Shown: positions 14,385-23,638, numbered from the stretch's first letter. The stretch: DNA of 39,666 nt from Bacteroidales bacterium (GCA_017454905.1 JAFTCB010000006.1:1-39666); one strand, 5' to 3'. Program-made: numbers and translations. The notes: generated by a model not told the origin, from the sequence alone.

Positions 14385-15710
14385 CTAGAAGATGTAGTTC
14401 AGACCGATGTTGATACCCAGGCCGGTACCATCGTTGGGATCGAAGCACTTGCCGAACTCGAAGTTGATGTTGAAGTTCTGGTTCATGATCACATGGAGAC
14501 CGATACCGGCGCTCATGTGGAGCTTCTCAGCCTGCTGGGTGTAGAGGTCGGCAGCCGTGTAGACCTTGTTGTCCACGGTAGCCACCGGGGTGAGATCCTT
14601 GGCGAGGCTCTTCATCTGCTCGGCGCGGTACGGGCTCACGATCATACCCATGTCGAAGAACGGGTTCGTGGCGAGGGTCCAGTTCTGGTTGATCCAGCGG
14701 AACTTGGCGAAGCTCCAGCGCAGCTCGAAGTTGGCCCATGCATAGCTGTTGCCCTGCAGACGGTTGTTGATGGTACCGCGGAGGGTGCAGGTAGAGCCGA
14801 GACCTTCGGTGTTGATCTGCTTCATGTTGATGGACTGGATGCTCTGCAGCATGTAGTACGGAGCGTTGCCGGCGATCAGGCCCTGATAAGCCAGATGTCC
14901 GCCGAAGACCAGGCGGTCGGCCAGCGGGAAGAACTGCTTGAAGTGGATGGCGAGCTTGAGGTAGCTATTGTTGTGCTTGGAGATGATGTCCGGGGAACCG
15001 AACATGTAGACCTCGAGGTTGGTACCGCGGGTCGGGTTGTTCTCGTGGTCGCGGGTGTCATAGACAACACCGAACTTGGCCTCGAGATGCTGGCCGCCGA
15101 GTTTCTCGGCCTCGGGGATGATGCCGTTGCGGACATAGACATCATACAGGGATACGTCCGCCGTGGTGCCGCTCAAGCCTTTGTTCACGGCATGACCGGT
15201 GGTGATGTTCCAGTAGGTCAGACCGGCAGCCCAACCCCAGTTGCTGTCGCCGAAGGCGCCCTGGAAGCAGGTCTGGACACGGAAGATGTTGCGCTTCATC
15301 AGGTAGAGGCCCTGTCCAGCCTCGGTGATCTTGTCCATCGCGGGAAGATACAGGGAAGAGGCGCCGTTGAAGCCATAGAAGTTGGTCGTCTTGTTGCCGA
15401 ACCAGGAAATGGCGGCGGAAACGCGCAGGCCGGGGATCAGATATTTGCTGTCGAAAAAGGAGTGGAGCACGGTGTTGCCCTTGGAGTAACGGGAAACTTC
15501 CACGTTGGCCTTCCAGACATAGTCGGGATAGGTGGAACCGTCTCCGTACCAATAGATATCGGAAAGGGCGCCGTAGTGCCATCCGAGGTCGGAAGAATAG
15601 CCGATAGCGGGAAGGGGTCCGAAGTTAAGGCCGGTCTTGGTAATCTCCTCCTGCGCATGAGCGGACATGAGAGCCGAGGCAAGGAGCACAAAGGTCAAAA
15701 GTTTTTTCAT
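14385..15710 (-). CDS. Omp85/BamA-TamA-family outer-membrane barrel protein (surface antigen D15-like)
   Basis: A 441-residue exported protein with a signal peptide (KKLLTFVLLASALMSAHAQ). It has no visible POTRA domains and consists mostly of a beta-barrel with alternating aromatic strands. The central VVYDTRDHENNPTRGTNLEV matches the conserved Omp85 strand motif YDTRD-x-P-x-RG, and the C-terminus ends in Phe (NIGLNYIF), the usual barrel-insertion signal. Bacteroidota carry many such POTRA-less barrels of unknown function. It lies inside a glycerol-3-phosphate locus and is divergent from glpK, so a role as an entry channel or lipid-linked partner is conceivable but not shown. Confidence 0.82.
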   Translation of the reverse strand: MKKLLTFVLLASALMSAHAQEEITKTGLNFGPLPAIGYSSDLGWHYGALSDIYWYGDGSTYPDYVWKANVEVSRYSKGNTVLHSFFDSKYLIPGLRVSAAISWFGNKTTNFYGFNGASSLYLPAMDKITEAGQGLYLMKRNIFRVQTCFQGAFGDSNWGWAAGLTYWNITTGHAVNKGLSGTTADVSLYDVYVRNGIIPEAEKLGGQHLEAKFGVVYDTRDHENNPTRGTNLEVYMFGSPDIISKHNNSYLKLAIHFKQFFPLADRLVFGGHLAYQGLIAGNAPYYMLQSIQSINMKQINTEGLGSTCTLRGTINNRLQGNSYAWANFELRWSFAKFRWINQNWTLATNPFFDMGMIVSPYRAEQMKSLAKDLTPVATVDNKVYTAADLYTQQAEKLHMSAGIGLHVIMNQNFNINFEFGKCFDPNDGTGLGINIGLNYIF

Positions 15711-15726
15711 TATAATTTAATAACTG

Positions 15727-15750
15727 TGGTTATATTCCGCCACAAATATA
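15727..15750 (-). promoter_or_regulatory. Promoter and leader hairpin of the Omp85-family gene
   Basis: The -7 box TATATTTG (15750-15743) is followed by GTGGCGGAATATAACCAC, with GTGG/CCAC ends that could pair. The leader resembles that of the lipoprotein hydrolase at 7621-7644: both begin TTTGTGG, contain GGAA, and end ACCACAG. Confidence 0.55.
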
Positions 15751-15772
15751 GACAAAAAAAGCAAAATTGCCG

Positions 15773-15780
15773 TATATTTG
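15773..15780 (+). promoter_or_regulatory. -7 box of glpKF
   Basis: TATATTTG lies 27 nt before the glpK ATG at 15808, back to back with the Omp85-family promoter (22 nt between boxes). Confidence 0.55.
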
Positions 15781-15807
15781 CTAAACATTGAAACTAGAAC
15801 CACTGAT

Positions 15808-17286
15808 ATGAGCAAGTACATCTTGGCACTGGACCAGGGCACAAGTTCCTCCCGTGCCATCGTTTTCGACCGCGAAGGCAACATCCGGTCCACTTCCCAG
15901 AAAGAGTTTACCCAGCATTTCCCCAGACCCGGCTGGGTCGAGCACGACCCGATGGAGATCTGGTCCTCCGAGGCAGCCGTGATCGCCGAGGCCATCTCCA
16001 AGATCGGCATCAACGGCAAGGACATCGCTGCCATCGGCATCACCAACCAGCGTGAGACCACCATCGTCTGGGATGCGGAGACGGGCCAGCCCGTCCACAA
16101 TGCCATTGTCTGGCAGGACCGCCGCACCTCGGAACTCTGCGATTCGCTCAAGGAGCAGGGCCTCGTGGACAAGATCCGCGAGAAGACGGGCCTGATCATC
16201 GACGCCTATTTCTCGGGGACCAAGATCAAGTGGATCCTGGACAATGTACCCGGTGCCCGGCAGCGGGCCGAAGCGGGCAAGCTCCGTTTCGGGACCGTGG
16301 ACAGCTGGCTGGTGTGGAACCTCACCAAGGGTGAAGTGCATATCACGGACGTTTCCAACGCCTCCCGGACGATGCTCTTCAACATCCACACCCTCCGGTG
16401 GGACGAAGAACTGCTGGACCTGCTCGGCATCCCCGCATCGATGATGCCCGAGGTGCGTTCCTCCTCCGAGGTGTACGGACACACGAAGACGACGATCTTC
16501 GCACACGAAGTCCCCATTGCCGGCATCGCCGGCGACCAGCAGGCCGCCCTCTTCGGCCAGATGTGTACCACGCCGGGCTCGGTCAAGAACACCTACGGCA
16601 CCGGCTGCTTCCTGCTGATGAATACGGGCGAACGCCCGATCCTCTCCCGCAACAACCTGCTGACCACCGTGGCCTGGAAGATCGGCGACACGGTCAATTA
16701 TGCCCTGGAGGGCTCGATCTTCGTCGGCGGCAGCGTCGTGCAGTGGCTGCGTGACGGGCTGGGCATCATCAAGTCCTCTGCCGAAGTGGAATCGCTGGCA
16801 GCCAGCGTGCCGGACAACGGCGGCGTGTATTTCGTACCTGCCCTGACGGGCATGGGCGCCCCCTACTGGGACCAGTATGCCCACGGCGTGATCTGCGGCC
16901 TGACCCGCGGCGCCACAGCCGGGCACATCGCCCGGGCAGCCCTGGAAGGCATCGCCTTCCAGACGATGGACATCGTCGGCGCCATGGAGAAGGATGCCGG
17001 CGTGCGTCTGTCCGAGCTGAAAGTGGACGGCGGCGCCAGCCGCAACAACCTGATGATGCAGTTCCAGGCCGACGTGCTCGGAGCCTCCGTCATCCGTCCC
17101 GAAGTCACGGAGACCACGGCCCTCGGCGCCTGCTATCTGGCCGGTCTCGCCGTCGGATACTGGAGCTCGCTCGACGAGGTCAAGAGCCAGTGGCGTGCCG
17201 AGCGCACCTTCAATCCTTCCGGCGCTGATGTCACGCCGCTCAAACGCGGCTGGGCGGATGCCATTTCCCGTACTGTTACCCGATAA
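15808..17286 (+). CDS. glpK: Glycerol kinase
   Basis: A 492-residue FGGY-family kinase that phosphorylates glycerol with ATP to sn-glycerol-3-phosphate. The N-terminal phosphate loop [15 protein letters not shown], the glycerol-contact stretch [10 protein letters not shown] followed by AIVWQDRRT, and the C-terminal [19 protein letters not shown] are all intact. Length is normal (about 500). Homology starts at [11 protein letters not shown], which fixes the start at 15808; the codons before it overlap the -7 box. glpF follows 17 nt later. This product feeds GlpABC encoded upstream. Confidence 0.97.
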   Translation: MSKYILALDQGTSSSRAIVFDREGNIRSTSQKEFTQHFPRPGWVEHDPMEIWSSEAAVIAEAISKIGINGKDIAAIGITNQRETTIVWDAETGQPVHNAIVWQDRRTSELCDSLKEQGLVDKIREKTGLIIDAYFSGTKIKWILDNVPGARQRAEAGKLRFGTVDSWLVWNLTKGEVHITDVSNASRTMLFNIHTLRWDEELLDLLGIPASMMPEVRSSSEVYGHTKTTIFAHEVPIAGIAGDQQAALFGQMCTTPGSVKNTYGTGCFLLMNTGERPILSRNNLLTTVAWKIGDTVNYALEGSIFVGGSVVQWLRDGLGIIKSSAEVESLAASVPDNGGVYFVPALTGMGAPYWDQYAHGVICGLTRGATAGHIARAALEGIAFQTMDIVGAMEKDAGVRLSELKVDGGASRNNLMMQFQADVLGASVIRPEVTETTALGACYLAGLAVGYWSSLDEVKSQWRAERTFNPSGADVTPLKRGWADAISRTVTR

Positions 17287-17303
17287 AACCTAATCTGTAC
17301 TGC

Positions 17304-18041
17304 ATGGAACAATACCTTTTCGAATTCATCGGCACGCTTGTACTCGTGCTGCTGGGTGACGGCGTATGCGCTGCCTGCTCCCTGAAACATTCCAAGGCGA
17401 AAGGCGCCGGCTGGGTGGTCATCACCCTGGGCTGGGGCTTCGCCGTCATGATGGGCGTCCTGATCGCCGGCCCCGTGTCCGGGGCACACCTCAATCCCGC
17501 CGTCACGCTGGGACTGGCCATCGCCGGGACCTTCGCCTGGGCATCGGTCCCCGGCTACATCGTGGCGCAGATGCTGGGCGGTTTCCTGGGCGCCGTCCTC
17601 GTGTGGCTCTTCTACAAAGATCACTACAAAGCCACCGCAGATGAGCCCGACACCATCCTGGGCACCTTCTGCACCATGCCTGCCATCCCGAACGCCTGGC
17701 GCAATTTCCTCTGCGAGGTGATCGCCACCTGCCTGCTGGTCTTCGTCATCCTGGCCATCGGCACCCATGGCAACGCCTTCTCCATCGGAGGCGCAGCCGC
17801 CAGCACCGGAGCCCTGGGCTCCCTGCCTGTCACCTGCCTGATCATGTCCCTGGGTATGTCCCTCGGCGGCACGACAGGGTACGCCCTGAATCCCGCCCGC
17901 GACCTGAGCCCGCGCTGCGCACACGCCGTGCTGCCCATCGCCGGCAAGCGGGACAGCGGCTGGAGCTACAGCTGGATTCCGGTAGCCGGTCCGATGACGG
18001 GCGCCGCCCTGGCCGGCCTGCTTTATCTGCTGGTATTCTGA
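17304..18041 (+). CDS. glpF: Glycerol facilitator (MIP/aquaglyceroporin)
   Basis: A 245-residue MIP-family channel with six helices and the two half-helix signatures: SGAHLNPAVT in the first half and GYALNPARDLSPR in the second. The Asp after the second NPAR is typical of glycerol facilitators as opposed to water channels. It allows glycerol to diffuse in, where GlpK traps it. It is co-transcribed with glpK and followed by a strong hairpin at 18063-18099. Confidence 0.95.
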   Translation: MEQYLFEFIGTLVLVLLGDGVCAACSLKHSKAKGAGWVVITLGWGFAVMMGVLIAGPVSGAHLNPAVTLGLAIAGTFAWASVPGYIVAQMLGGFLGAVLVWLFYKDHYKATADEPDTILGTFCTMPAIPNAWRNFLCEVIATCLLVFVILAIGTHGNAFSIGGAAASTGALGSLPVTCLIMSLGMSLGGTTGYALNPARDLSPRCAHAVLPIAGKRDSGWSYSWIPVAGPMTGAALAGLLYLLVF

Positions 18042-18062
18042 TAACGGATTCCCGACAATAGA

Positions 18063-18099
18063 AAAAAGGTCTGATGCGCGGATGGCATCAGACCTTTTT
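18063..18099. terminator. Bidirectional terminator between glpF and the SpoIIE phosphatase gene
   Basis: A 15-bp perfect stem, AAAAAGGTCTGATGC (18063-18077) with its complement (18085-18099), and a 7-nt loop. A-runs and T-runs flank it on both sides, giving a classic intrinsic terminator in both directions. Its right arm overlaps the last codons of the minus-strand phosphatase. Confidence 0.85.
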
Positions 18100-20019
18100 G
18101 ATTTGCAGGCAGAGCATCGTCAGGTCATCGCTCGCCTCGGCATTCCGGACAAAGGCCGCCAGGCTCTCATGGATGCGCTCGATCGTCTCCTCGCAGGAGC
18201 GGAACTTCGAGGCGCGCAGCACCTCCAGGATCCTTTCTTCGCCGAACTGCTCGTGTGCGGCGTTCTCCGCCTCGTTGAGCCCGTCGGTATAGAAGAGCAC
18301 GGGCTGTTCCCGGAAATCGGCGATCTCCTCCCCTTCGAATTCGAACCCGGGAGCGATGCCGAGCGGCACGTTGGGCTTGACCTCCATGAACCGGGTCTTC
18401 CCCTTGCCGAACAGCACGGGCGGGTTGTGACCGCAGTTGCAGAACTCCATCCGGCCCGTCTTGAGATCGATCCGGCCGAGGAACATCGTCATGAACATCA
18501 TCTGCTCATTGTCCTCGGAGACGAAATCGTTGAGCCGGCGGGCAATCTCCGCAGGAGCAAGATCCTGCTGGGAAATGACCCGGAAGAGATTGCGCGCGAC
18601 CGCCATCAGCAGGCTGCCGGGGATCCCCTTGCCGCTGACGTCCCCGACGCAGAAATACAGGGAATCTTCCTGCAGGAAATAGTCATACAGGTCGCCGCCG
18701 ACCTCCTTTGCGGGCGTCATCGAGGCATACAGGTCGATTTCTTTCCGCTCCGGGAAAGGCGGGAAGACCCGCGGAACCATCGACATCTGGATATTGCGGG
18801 CGATCTGCAGTTCGCGCTCCATCCGCTCTTTGTTGGCCGTGGTCTGCGTGAGTTCGTCGATATACTGGACCAGGGACTGCTGCATGTGTCCGAACGAATC
18901 GGTCAGCTGGCCGATCTCGTCCTTCCGGTCCACGGGCGGGAGCGGCTCGTCGAAGTGTCCGGTAGCGATCCTGTCCGTCTGCCGCACCAGCGCGCCCAGC
19001 GGGGCGAATTCCCGCGTCACCACCCGGGTGCAGACGAAGAGCATCAGCAGAAGTCCCAGCAGGACGATGGCCATGATGATCCGGCGCAGGCGGTCGAAAC
19101 CGCTGAAAATCTCGCGTTTCGGGCAGACAATCCCGACGCTCCATCCCGTTGCCTTGAGCGGCTGGAAGAACACATAGTACGTTCCGTCGTCCCGGACCAG
19201 TTTCCGGATGCCGCGCTCCCCTTTCAGCATGTCGCGGCCCAGGGCGGTCACGTCCGGATCCGGGACGGCCAGCGTTTCCGTGAAGATGGTCGTATTCAGC
19301 AGCTTGGTCGTATCGGGATGGACCAGGAACGAGCCTCCCCGGCCGATCATGATGTTGTAGGAGTTGGGATAAGGCCTCACGGAATTGATCGTCGCGGAGA
19401 GCCAGGACAGGGACAGGTCCACGGACAGGGATCCGATGAATTCCCCGTTGTCCCCGACCAGCGGCGTGCAATAGGATGTGAACATCTCATTGGAGGAATC
19501 ATCCTCATCGACATCCATATACGGCTCGGTCCAGCACGGCTGGTTCAGCAGCTTGGGCAGCTGATACCAGTCCATGAAGAAATACTGATAGGTATCGGAC
19601 CCTTCCTGGATGCTCACGATCGATCCGTTCTCATAGTACGAGGCGACGGAGTAGTATTTTCCTTTTTCCTTGAAGTAATCCGGTTCGAAGGAAATCGAAC
19701 ATCCTCGGACGGCCGGATTGTTCACCAGCACGCTGCGGGACAGTTCGAACATCTCGTCCGGATTCTTCAGATTCTCGTACACGAGCCAGTCCACGTTGGC
19801 GGCCGCGATCTGGGCATCATCCAGGATGTTGTTTACGCGCAGGACGGTGTTGTTCAGGATCTGGCTGGCCCGCTCGACGGCCTCCCGTTCGACCGCCTTG
19901 CGGGCGGCGATGAACATGTACCCGAAGGCGGCAATGAAAATCAGCGCCGCGAAGAGCACAACCCAGACGCTCAGGCGGGTCGGGAGCGATGTCCGGAATC
20001 TTTCAAGAAGTTTTTTCAT
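18088..20019 (-). CDS. Membrane SpoIIE/PP2C serine phosphatase with Cache sensor and HAMP
   Basis: A 643-residue sensor. Order: cytoplasmic start, TM1 about 17-38, a periplasmic Cache-type domain about 40-305 (with YSVASYYENGSIVS and GEFIGSLSVDLSLSWL), TM2 about 311-332, HAMP about 333-386, a short coiled coil, and a SpoIIE/PP2C phosphatase about 405-640. Metal-binding motifs are present: VGGDLYDYF (Asp443), GDVSGKGIPGSL (Asp460) and DDLTML near 631. Such enzymes usually dephosphorylate an anti-anti-sigma (STAS) protein; none is encoded in this window. The start at 20019 overlaps the stop of the upstream binding-protein gene as ATGA, arguing for one signalling unit. Confidence 0.9.
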   Translation of the reverse strand: MKKLLERFRTSLPTRLSVWVVLFAALIFIAAFGYMFIAARKAVEREAVERASQILNNTVLRVNNILDDAQIAAANVDWLVYENLKNPDEMFELSRSVLVNNPAVRGCSISFEPDYFKEKGKYYSVASYYENGSIVSIQEGSDTYQYFFMDWYQLPKLLNQPCWTEPYMDVDEDDSSNEMFTSYCTPLVGDNGEFIGSLSVDLSLSWLSATINSVRPYPNSYNIMIGRGGSFLVHPDTTKLLNTTIFTETLAVPDPDVTALGRDMLKGERGIRKLVRDDGTYYVFFQPLKATGWSVGIVCPKREIFSGFDRLRRIIMAIVLLGLLLMLFVCTRVVTREFAPLGALVRQTDRIATGHFDEPLPPVDRKDEIGQLTDSFGHMQQSLVQYIDELTQTTANKERMERELQIARNIQMSMVPRVFPPFPERKEIDLYASMTPAKEVGGDLYDYFLQEDSLYFCVGDVSGKGIPGSLLMAVARNLFRVISQQDLAPAEIARRLNDFVSEDNEQMMFMTMFLGRIDLKTGRMEFCNCGHNPPVLFGKGKTRFMEVKPNVPLGIAPGFEFEGEEIADFREQPVLFYTDGLNEAENAAHEQFGEERILEVLRASKFRSCEETIERIHESLAAFVRNAEASDDLTMLCLQIKKV

Positions 20020-20960
20020 CGGGGCAGCAATTCTTGGAACGGGATTTCTTTCTTCAGCATGCCGCACTCCGTCATCAGCGCGGATGCGCGGGTGACCATA
20101 TCTTCGCGCAGGCGGAATTCACGCAAATGCGAATCGCGGTCCAGCTGCAGCCGGAGGATCTCCTCCAGCATCAGTTTCTGGATGACGCGGTTGGTCGGGA
20201 TGCGGTATTTCTCCACATACTGCATGACGATTTCCAAGGCCTCTTCCGGATGCGCGGCCACCCATTCCCAGCCGCGCCGGCTGGCCCGGGCGAAGCGCTC
20301 CGCGCGGTCTTTGTCGGCACGGTAGCCGGCCAGGGTCATGTAGACGCCGTCCTCCTGGACATTGTATCCATGGTCGGAGAAACGGTAGACACTCGATTCG
20401 TCCAGTTCGATGCCCGTCTGCAGCAACTGGAAATACTCATTGTAACCCATGGCCAAGGTCGCATCCACGGCTCCGGAGACGAACAGGTTGACATTGTCCA
20501 CGAAAGCGATCCATTCATAGTCCAGGTGCTCGATCCGGCTCATGCAGAGGGCCAGCTGGCCGAACCCGGCATTCCAGATACCGACGCGGGCGCCGCGCTG
20601 CTCCAGGGGATTCCGGCCGCGCCGGGAGACGATCACCATGCCGTTGTTCATGGAGGTCTGGAGGATATTCACCAGGGGGACGCCGCTGTCCGCGATCTCG
20701 AGGGCCTGCGCCAGCTGAAGGGTCGTCGCCTGGCTCCGGTCGGACCGGATCCGGTCCAGGGCGGACTGTGAAGCGGCCGGGTGCACGATCTGAACCTCAA
20801 TCCCCTCTTCCGCATAGAAGCCCTTCTCCAGCGCCGCATAATAACCGGCAAACTGCGCCTGGGCAGTCCACTGGGGCGTAAAGACAAACGGCTCCCCTGC
20901 CTGCAGCCACGCGGCAGACAAGAGCATCAGCGATAACAAAACGGAACAGAGGCGATGCAT
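20016..20960 (-). CDS. NMT1/THI5-like periplasmic substrate-binding protein
   Basis: A 314-residue exported protein (signal peptide MHRLCSVLLSLMLLSAAWLQA). The mature protein begins with the NMT1/THI5 signature PQWTAQAQFAGYYAALEKG, followed by FYAEEGIEVQIV, the type-II binding-protein fold known from thiamine-precursor and nitrate/sulfonate/taurine ABC systems. No ABC permease or ATPase gene is nearby. Instead the gene overlaps a membrane SpoIIE phosphatase by 4 nt, so this protein may be a ligand receptor that signals rather than one that delivers cargo. The ligand is unknown. Confidence 0.88.
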   Translation of the reverse strand: MHRLCSVLLSLMLLSAAWLQAGEPFVFTPQWTAQAQFAGYYAALEKGFYAEEGIEVQIVHPAASQSALDRIRSDRSQATTLQLAQALEIADSGVPLVNILQTSMNNGMVIVSRRGRNPLEQRGARVGIWNAGFGQLALCMSRIEHLDYEWIAFVDNVNLFVSGAVDATLAMGYNEYFQLLQTGIELDESSVYRFSDHGYNVQEDGVYMTLAGYRADKDRAERFARASRRGWEWVAAHPEEALEIVMQYVEKYRIPTNRVIQKLMLEEILRLQLDRDSHLREFRLREDMVTRASALMTECGMLKKEIPFQELLPR

Positions 20961-20984
20961 GGATAGAGCAAAACAATCTGTCTA

Positions 20985-20992
20985 CAAAGTTA
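20985..20992 (-). promoter_or_regulatory. -7 box of the binding protein-phosphatase pair
   Basis: TAACTTTG on the minus strand, 24 nt upstream of the ATG at 20960. Confidence 0.55.
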
Positions 20993-21012
20993 GTAATAAT
21001 TTCCGATACGGA

Positions 21013-21044
21013 ACGGGCCACAGCATTTTCTTGCTGCGGCCCGT
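21013..21044 (-). terminator. Hairpin after the GH9 gene
   Basis: ACGGGCC-A-CAGCA (21013-21025) pairs with TGCTG-C-GGCCCGT (21032-21044), a 13-position stem with a single internal A/C mismatch and a 6-nt loop. It lies between the GH9 stop and the promoter of the binding-protein gene. Confidence 0.65.
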
Positions 21045-21065
21045 CAGGTTCAGATTCGTTTCCGG

Positions 21066-23600
21066 CTATCTGCCGAGGAGATTCTGCAGGGCGGATCCGA
21101 AGATCAGGTAGCCGGTATTGCCGGCGATGGTGCCTTCGTTCTGTCCCCAGAGGAACGGCCAGTCGTCATAGTTCTCGAAATGGTCGGGATGGCGGAACAG
21201 CACGCCCGGAGCCACGTTGCCGGGGATGAAGGAGAAGTCCGCGCGGTTGTTGCCGTAGAAGACCTCCTTCGGCCGGGTGGCGCCGACAGCGGCCACCAGC
21301 GAGTAGTTGTGGTACGGGTGGCAGCCGAACAGGTAACCGGCAGCCTTGAGTGCATATTCGGGACCGATGATGTCCGGGAAATACTTGCTGGCGAAGCTGG
21401 CGGTGGTGCCGAAACTGACCACGCTGCCGCTGGCCGCCCAGTTGCCCAGGCCGATCGGCACGCCGTAAGGATTCTGCACATCCAGGCTGTCCATGTACTC
21501 CTTGTACTGCTGTACATACGGGCGGAGGCGCTCCTTGTAGGCCTCGTCCAGATACGGGATGGCGTCAAGGGCCGGCTGCATCGCGAAGCTGGCGCCGCGG
21601 TCCAGGGCAGGCCAGATCTGCTCCACGAAATCGTCCAGGTAGTGCTGCTCGCCGGTCGAGACATAGAGCTGCAGGTTCGTGGACATGTTGCCGAAGCCGC
21701 CGCGGCCCCGGTTCCGGCCGTTGGCCGGAGTCTTGGCCATCAGTTCGGTCCCCTCCTTCATCAGGCGCTTGGACTGCACCAGGGCCCTGCGGGAAAGGTC
21801 GTCGTTGTAGCCCTGGAGGGCACGGCTGGCCGCTGCGAACATCGTGGCCGCCTGCAGGTCCAGGTACGGGTTGCGCGTGGTGAACGCCCACATGTCGTCC
21901 GGCGTGCCGCTGGACTTGCCGTCCGCGGATTTCTCATACGGCTTCAGGCGGGGATCGTAATGCAGGCCGTCGGTGATGGCGGCTGCATCGCCCAGGTGGT
22001 GATAATTGTCCAGCACGGAGTTCGACAGGGTCTGGGCCATGTGGCCGATGTTCTCGGCCTGGGCCACGAGGTTCAGGGTGCCGTGCTCGATGTACTGCAG
22101 TACGTCAGGTACGCCGTCGGGACGATGCAGGTCCACATAGCGCTGCTTCTCGCTGACGAAGGTCTCGTCGCGCATCGGCTTGAAGCGCTCCCAGTCGGAG
22201 ACGAGGTTCTGGACCACGTTGATGTTGGAACCGGTCTCGATATCGAAGTCGCCGGCATCGAAGAAGCCGCCCACGTTCAGGCCGGGGATCAGTTGGAGCG
22301 CCTTGTACTTCGTGTCGATGACACCCTGGCTGTGCAGGTCGAAGTGGTCCGTATTGGCGGGAGCCTGGAGATAGCCCTCCTTGAACGGCTCGCCATGCCA
22401 GACGCGATAGCCCTCGTTGACCATCATGTGGTTCATGTGGATCGGGATCCAGACATCGCTGGTTGCATCCGTGATGCGGTCATAGACGCTGTCATCAATG
22501 ATGAAGTCGTTGGTCCGGACATCACCGTAGCGCAGGAAATACACGCCGGGCTCCTTGACGGAGGAGAAGTCGAATTTCGCGTAACGGTACTTGTAGAAAT
22601 CGCCCCAGGTCTTGACGGGACCGGAGAACACGCGGGCGGTCGAGCCGTCGGGCTGGACCTTGAACACCTCGGCCGTAGCACGCGGCTTGTCCTGCTTGTC
22701 CAGCTCGATCACGGCGACCTTGGGCTGCGAAGGGATGTAGCCCATCTGGGAGAAGCCCACATTGGGTTCGCGGACCCAGCCGGCCACGGCATTCGGCTCC
22801 ACGGTCCAGCTCAGCACCTTGCCGGTCTTGCCGGCCGGGAGCAGGCTGCGGAGCACGTACCAGCCGTTCTGCGCCAGCAGGCGGCCGTCGAACAGCATGA
22901 GTTCGGCATCCTCGGACGAGACCGTGATCATCCGCTCGGGCGTGTCGGGGGCCAGGATCATCGTGTGGCCCTTGACGAGCGGGAGGGGCTCCACGAAGCG
23001 GCCCGTGCCCCGGTCATCATAGGTCCGGTAGCCCTTGTACTGACGGACCTTCTCTGCATTGGGACGCGTGGTCGTCAGGCTGGCGGAATAGCGCGGGAAG
23101 CGGCCCGGCTTGCCGTCCATCAGGTAGGCTTTGTTCCAGTACTGGGAAGGCAGGAATTCCAGGTTGAATCCGGCTTCACCCTCCAGTTCTTTCGGGAGCG
23201 GTTTGTCCAGATAGACATCGATCCGCACGGCCTTGCCGACGGCGGTCGCCACGATCCGGGAATCGAAATCATAATCCGGATAGCGGAGTCCGACCTCGAT
23301 CGAGCCGGCCGCGGCATCCACGGTGCGGGAGGTGGACTGCGGGACGAGGTCCCACTGTTCCGGTGTGTTGGAGAGACGGACGGCGCCGCCCTGGACGGTC
23401 CGCACGCCGTGGTGGATCACCTCGATACCGGAGTTCTTCTCGTCATTGAAGCCGCCGGAAAAGGTATTGCTGTACACCAGCACATTGACTCCCTGGCGTT
23501 CGAAATACTCCTGGTCATTCAACTTCAGATCCGGAGCAGCAGGGTGCGCACAAGCGGCCAGTGCAAGCACGGGCAAAATCAGAAAAAGGTTTTTTCTCAT
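21066..23600 (-). CDS. Glycoside hydrolase family 9 lipoprotein
   Basis: An 844-residue lipoprotein (signal peptide MRKNLFLILPVLALAAC, Cys17). A long N-terminal beta-rich region is followed by a cellulase-type Ig-like domain around residues 280-380 (VGFSQMGYIPSQPKVAVI onward). The (alpha/alpha)6 GH9 catalytic domain follows, with GGFFDAGDFD (catalytic base Asp about 448-451) and a C-terminal GQNEGTIAGN carrying the acid Glu at about 822. GH9 enzymes cleave beta-1,4-glucan or related beta-linkages. No SusC/SusD pair or other carbohydrase is adjacent, so the substrate is open. The start at 23600 is set by the signal peptide and by the promoter 30 nt upstream. Confidence 0.88.
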   Translation of the reverse strand: MRKNLFLILPVLALAACAHPAAPDLKLNDQEYFERQGVNVLVYSNTFSGGFNDEKNSGIEVIHHGVRTVQGGAVRLSNTPEQWDLVPQSTSRTVDAAAGSIEVGLRYPDYDFDSRIVATAVGKAVRIDVYLDKPLPKELEGEAGFNLEFLPSQYWNKAYLMDGKPGRFPRYSASLTTTRPNAEKVRQYKGYRTYDDRGTGRFVEPLPLVKGHTMILAPDTPERMITVSSEDAELMLFDGRLLAQNGWYVLRSLLPAGKTGKVLSWTVEPNAVAGWVREPNVGFSQMGYIPSQPKVAVIELDKQDKPRATAEVFKVQPDGSTARVFSGPVKTWGDFYKYRYAKFDFSSVKEPGVYFLRYGDVRTNDFIIDDSVYDRITDATSDVWIPIHMNHMMVNEGYRVWHGEPFKEGYLQAPANTDHFDLHSQGVIDTKYKALQLIPGLNVGGFFDAGDFDIETGSNINVVQNLVSDWERFKPMRDETFVSEKQRYVDLHRPDGVPDVLQYIEHGTLNLVAQAENIGHMAQTLSNSVLDNYHHLGDAAAITDGLHYDPRLKPYEKSADGKSSGTPDDMWAFTTRNPYLDLQAATMFAAASRALQGYNDDLSRRALVQSKRLMKEGTELMAKTPANGRNRGRGGFGNMSTNLQLYVSTGEQHYLDDFVEQIWPALDRGASFAMQPALDAIPYLDEAYKERLRPYVQQYKEYMDSLDVQNPYGVPIGLGNWAASGSVVSFGTTASFASKYFPDIIGPEYALKAAGYLFGCHPYHNYSLVAAVGATRPKEVFYGNNRADFSFIPGNVAPGVLFRHPDHFENYDDWPFLWGQNEGTIAGNTGYLIFGSALQNLLGR

Positions 23601-23630
23601 AAAACGGTTGTATAAATGATTTTCTATATC

Positions 23631-23638
23631 CAAAGATA
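23631..23638 (-). promoter_or_regulatory. -7 box of the GH9 gene
   Basis: TATCTTTG on the minus strand, 30 nt before the ATG at 23600. Confidence 0.55.

Noticed and set aside
14191-14388. 65-codon frame between glpT and the Omp85-family gene
   Set aside because: It runs through a direct repeat and the 38-bp palindrome, has no -7 box near its start and no family match.
20020-20067. Longer N-terminus for the SpoIIE phosphatase
   Set aside because: It would lie entirely inside the upstream binding-protein gene; the ATGA overlap at 20016-20019 is the expected start.
18082-20325. Very long plus-strand open frame opposite the phosphatase
   Set aside because: Its composition (His, Arg, Asp, Gly rich) is that of an antisense shadow, and the opposite strand encodes a full Cache-HAMP-SpoIIE protein.
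21180-23615. 811-codon plus-strand open frame opposite the GH9 gene
   Set aside because: No domain, no promoter; the GH9 catalytic motifs are on the other strand.
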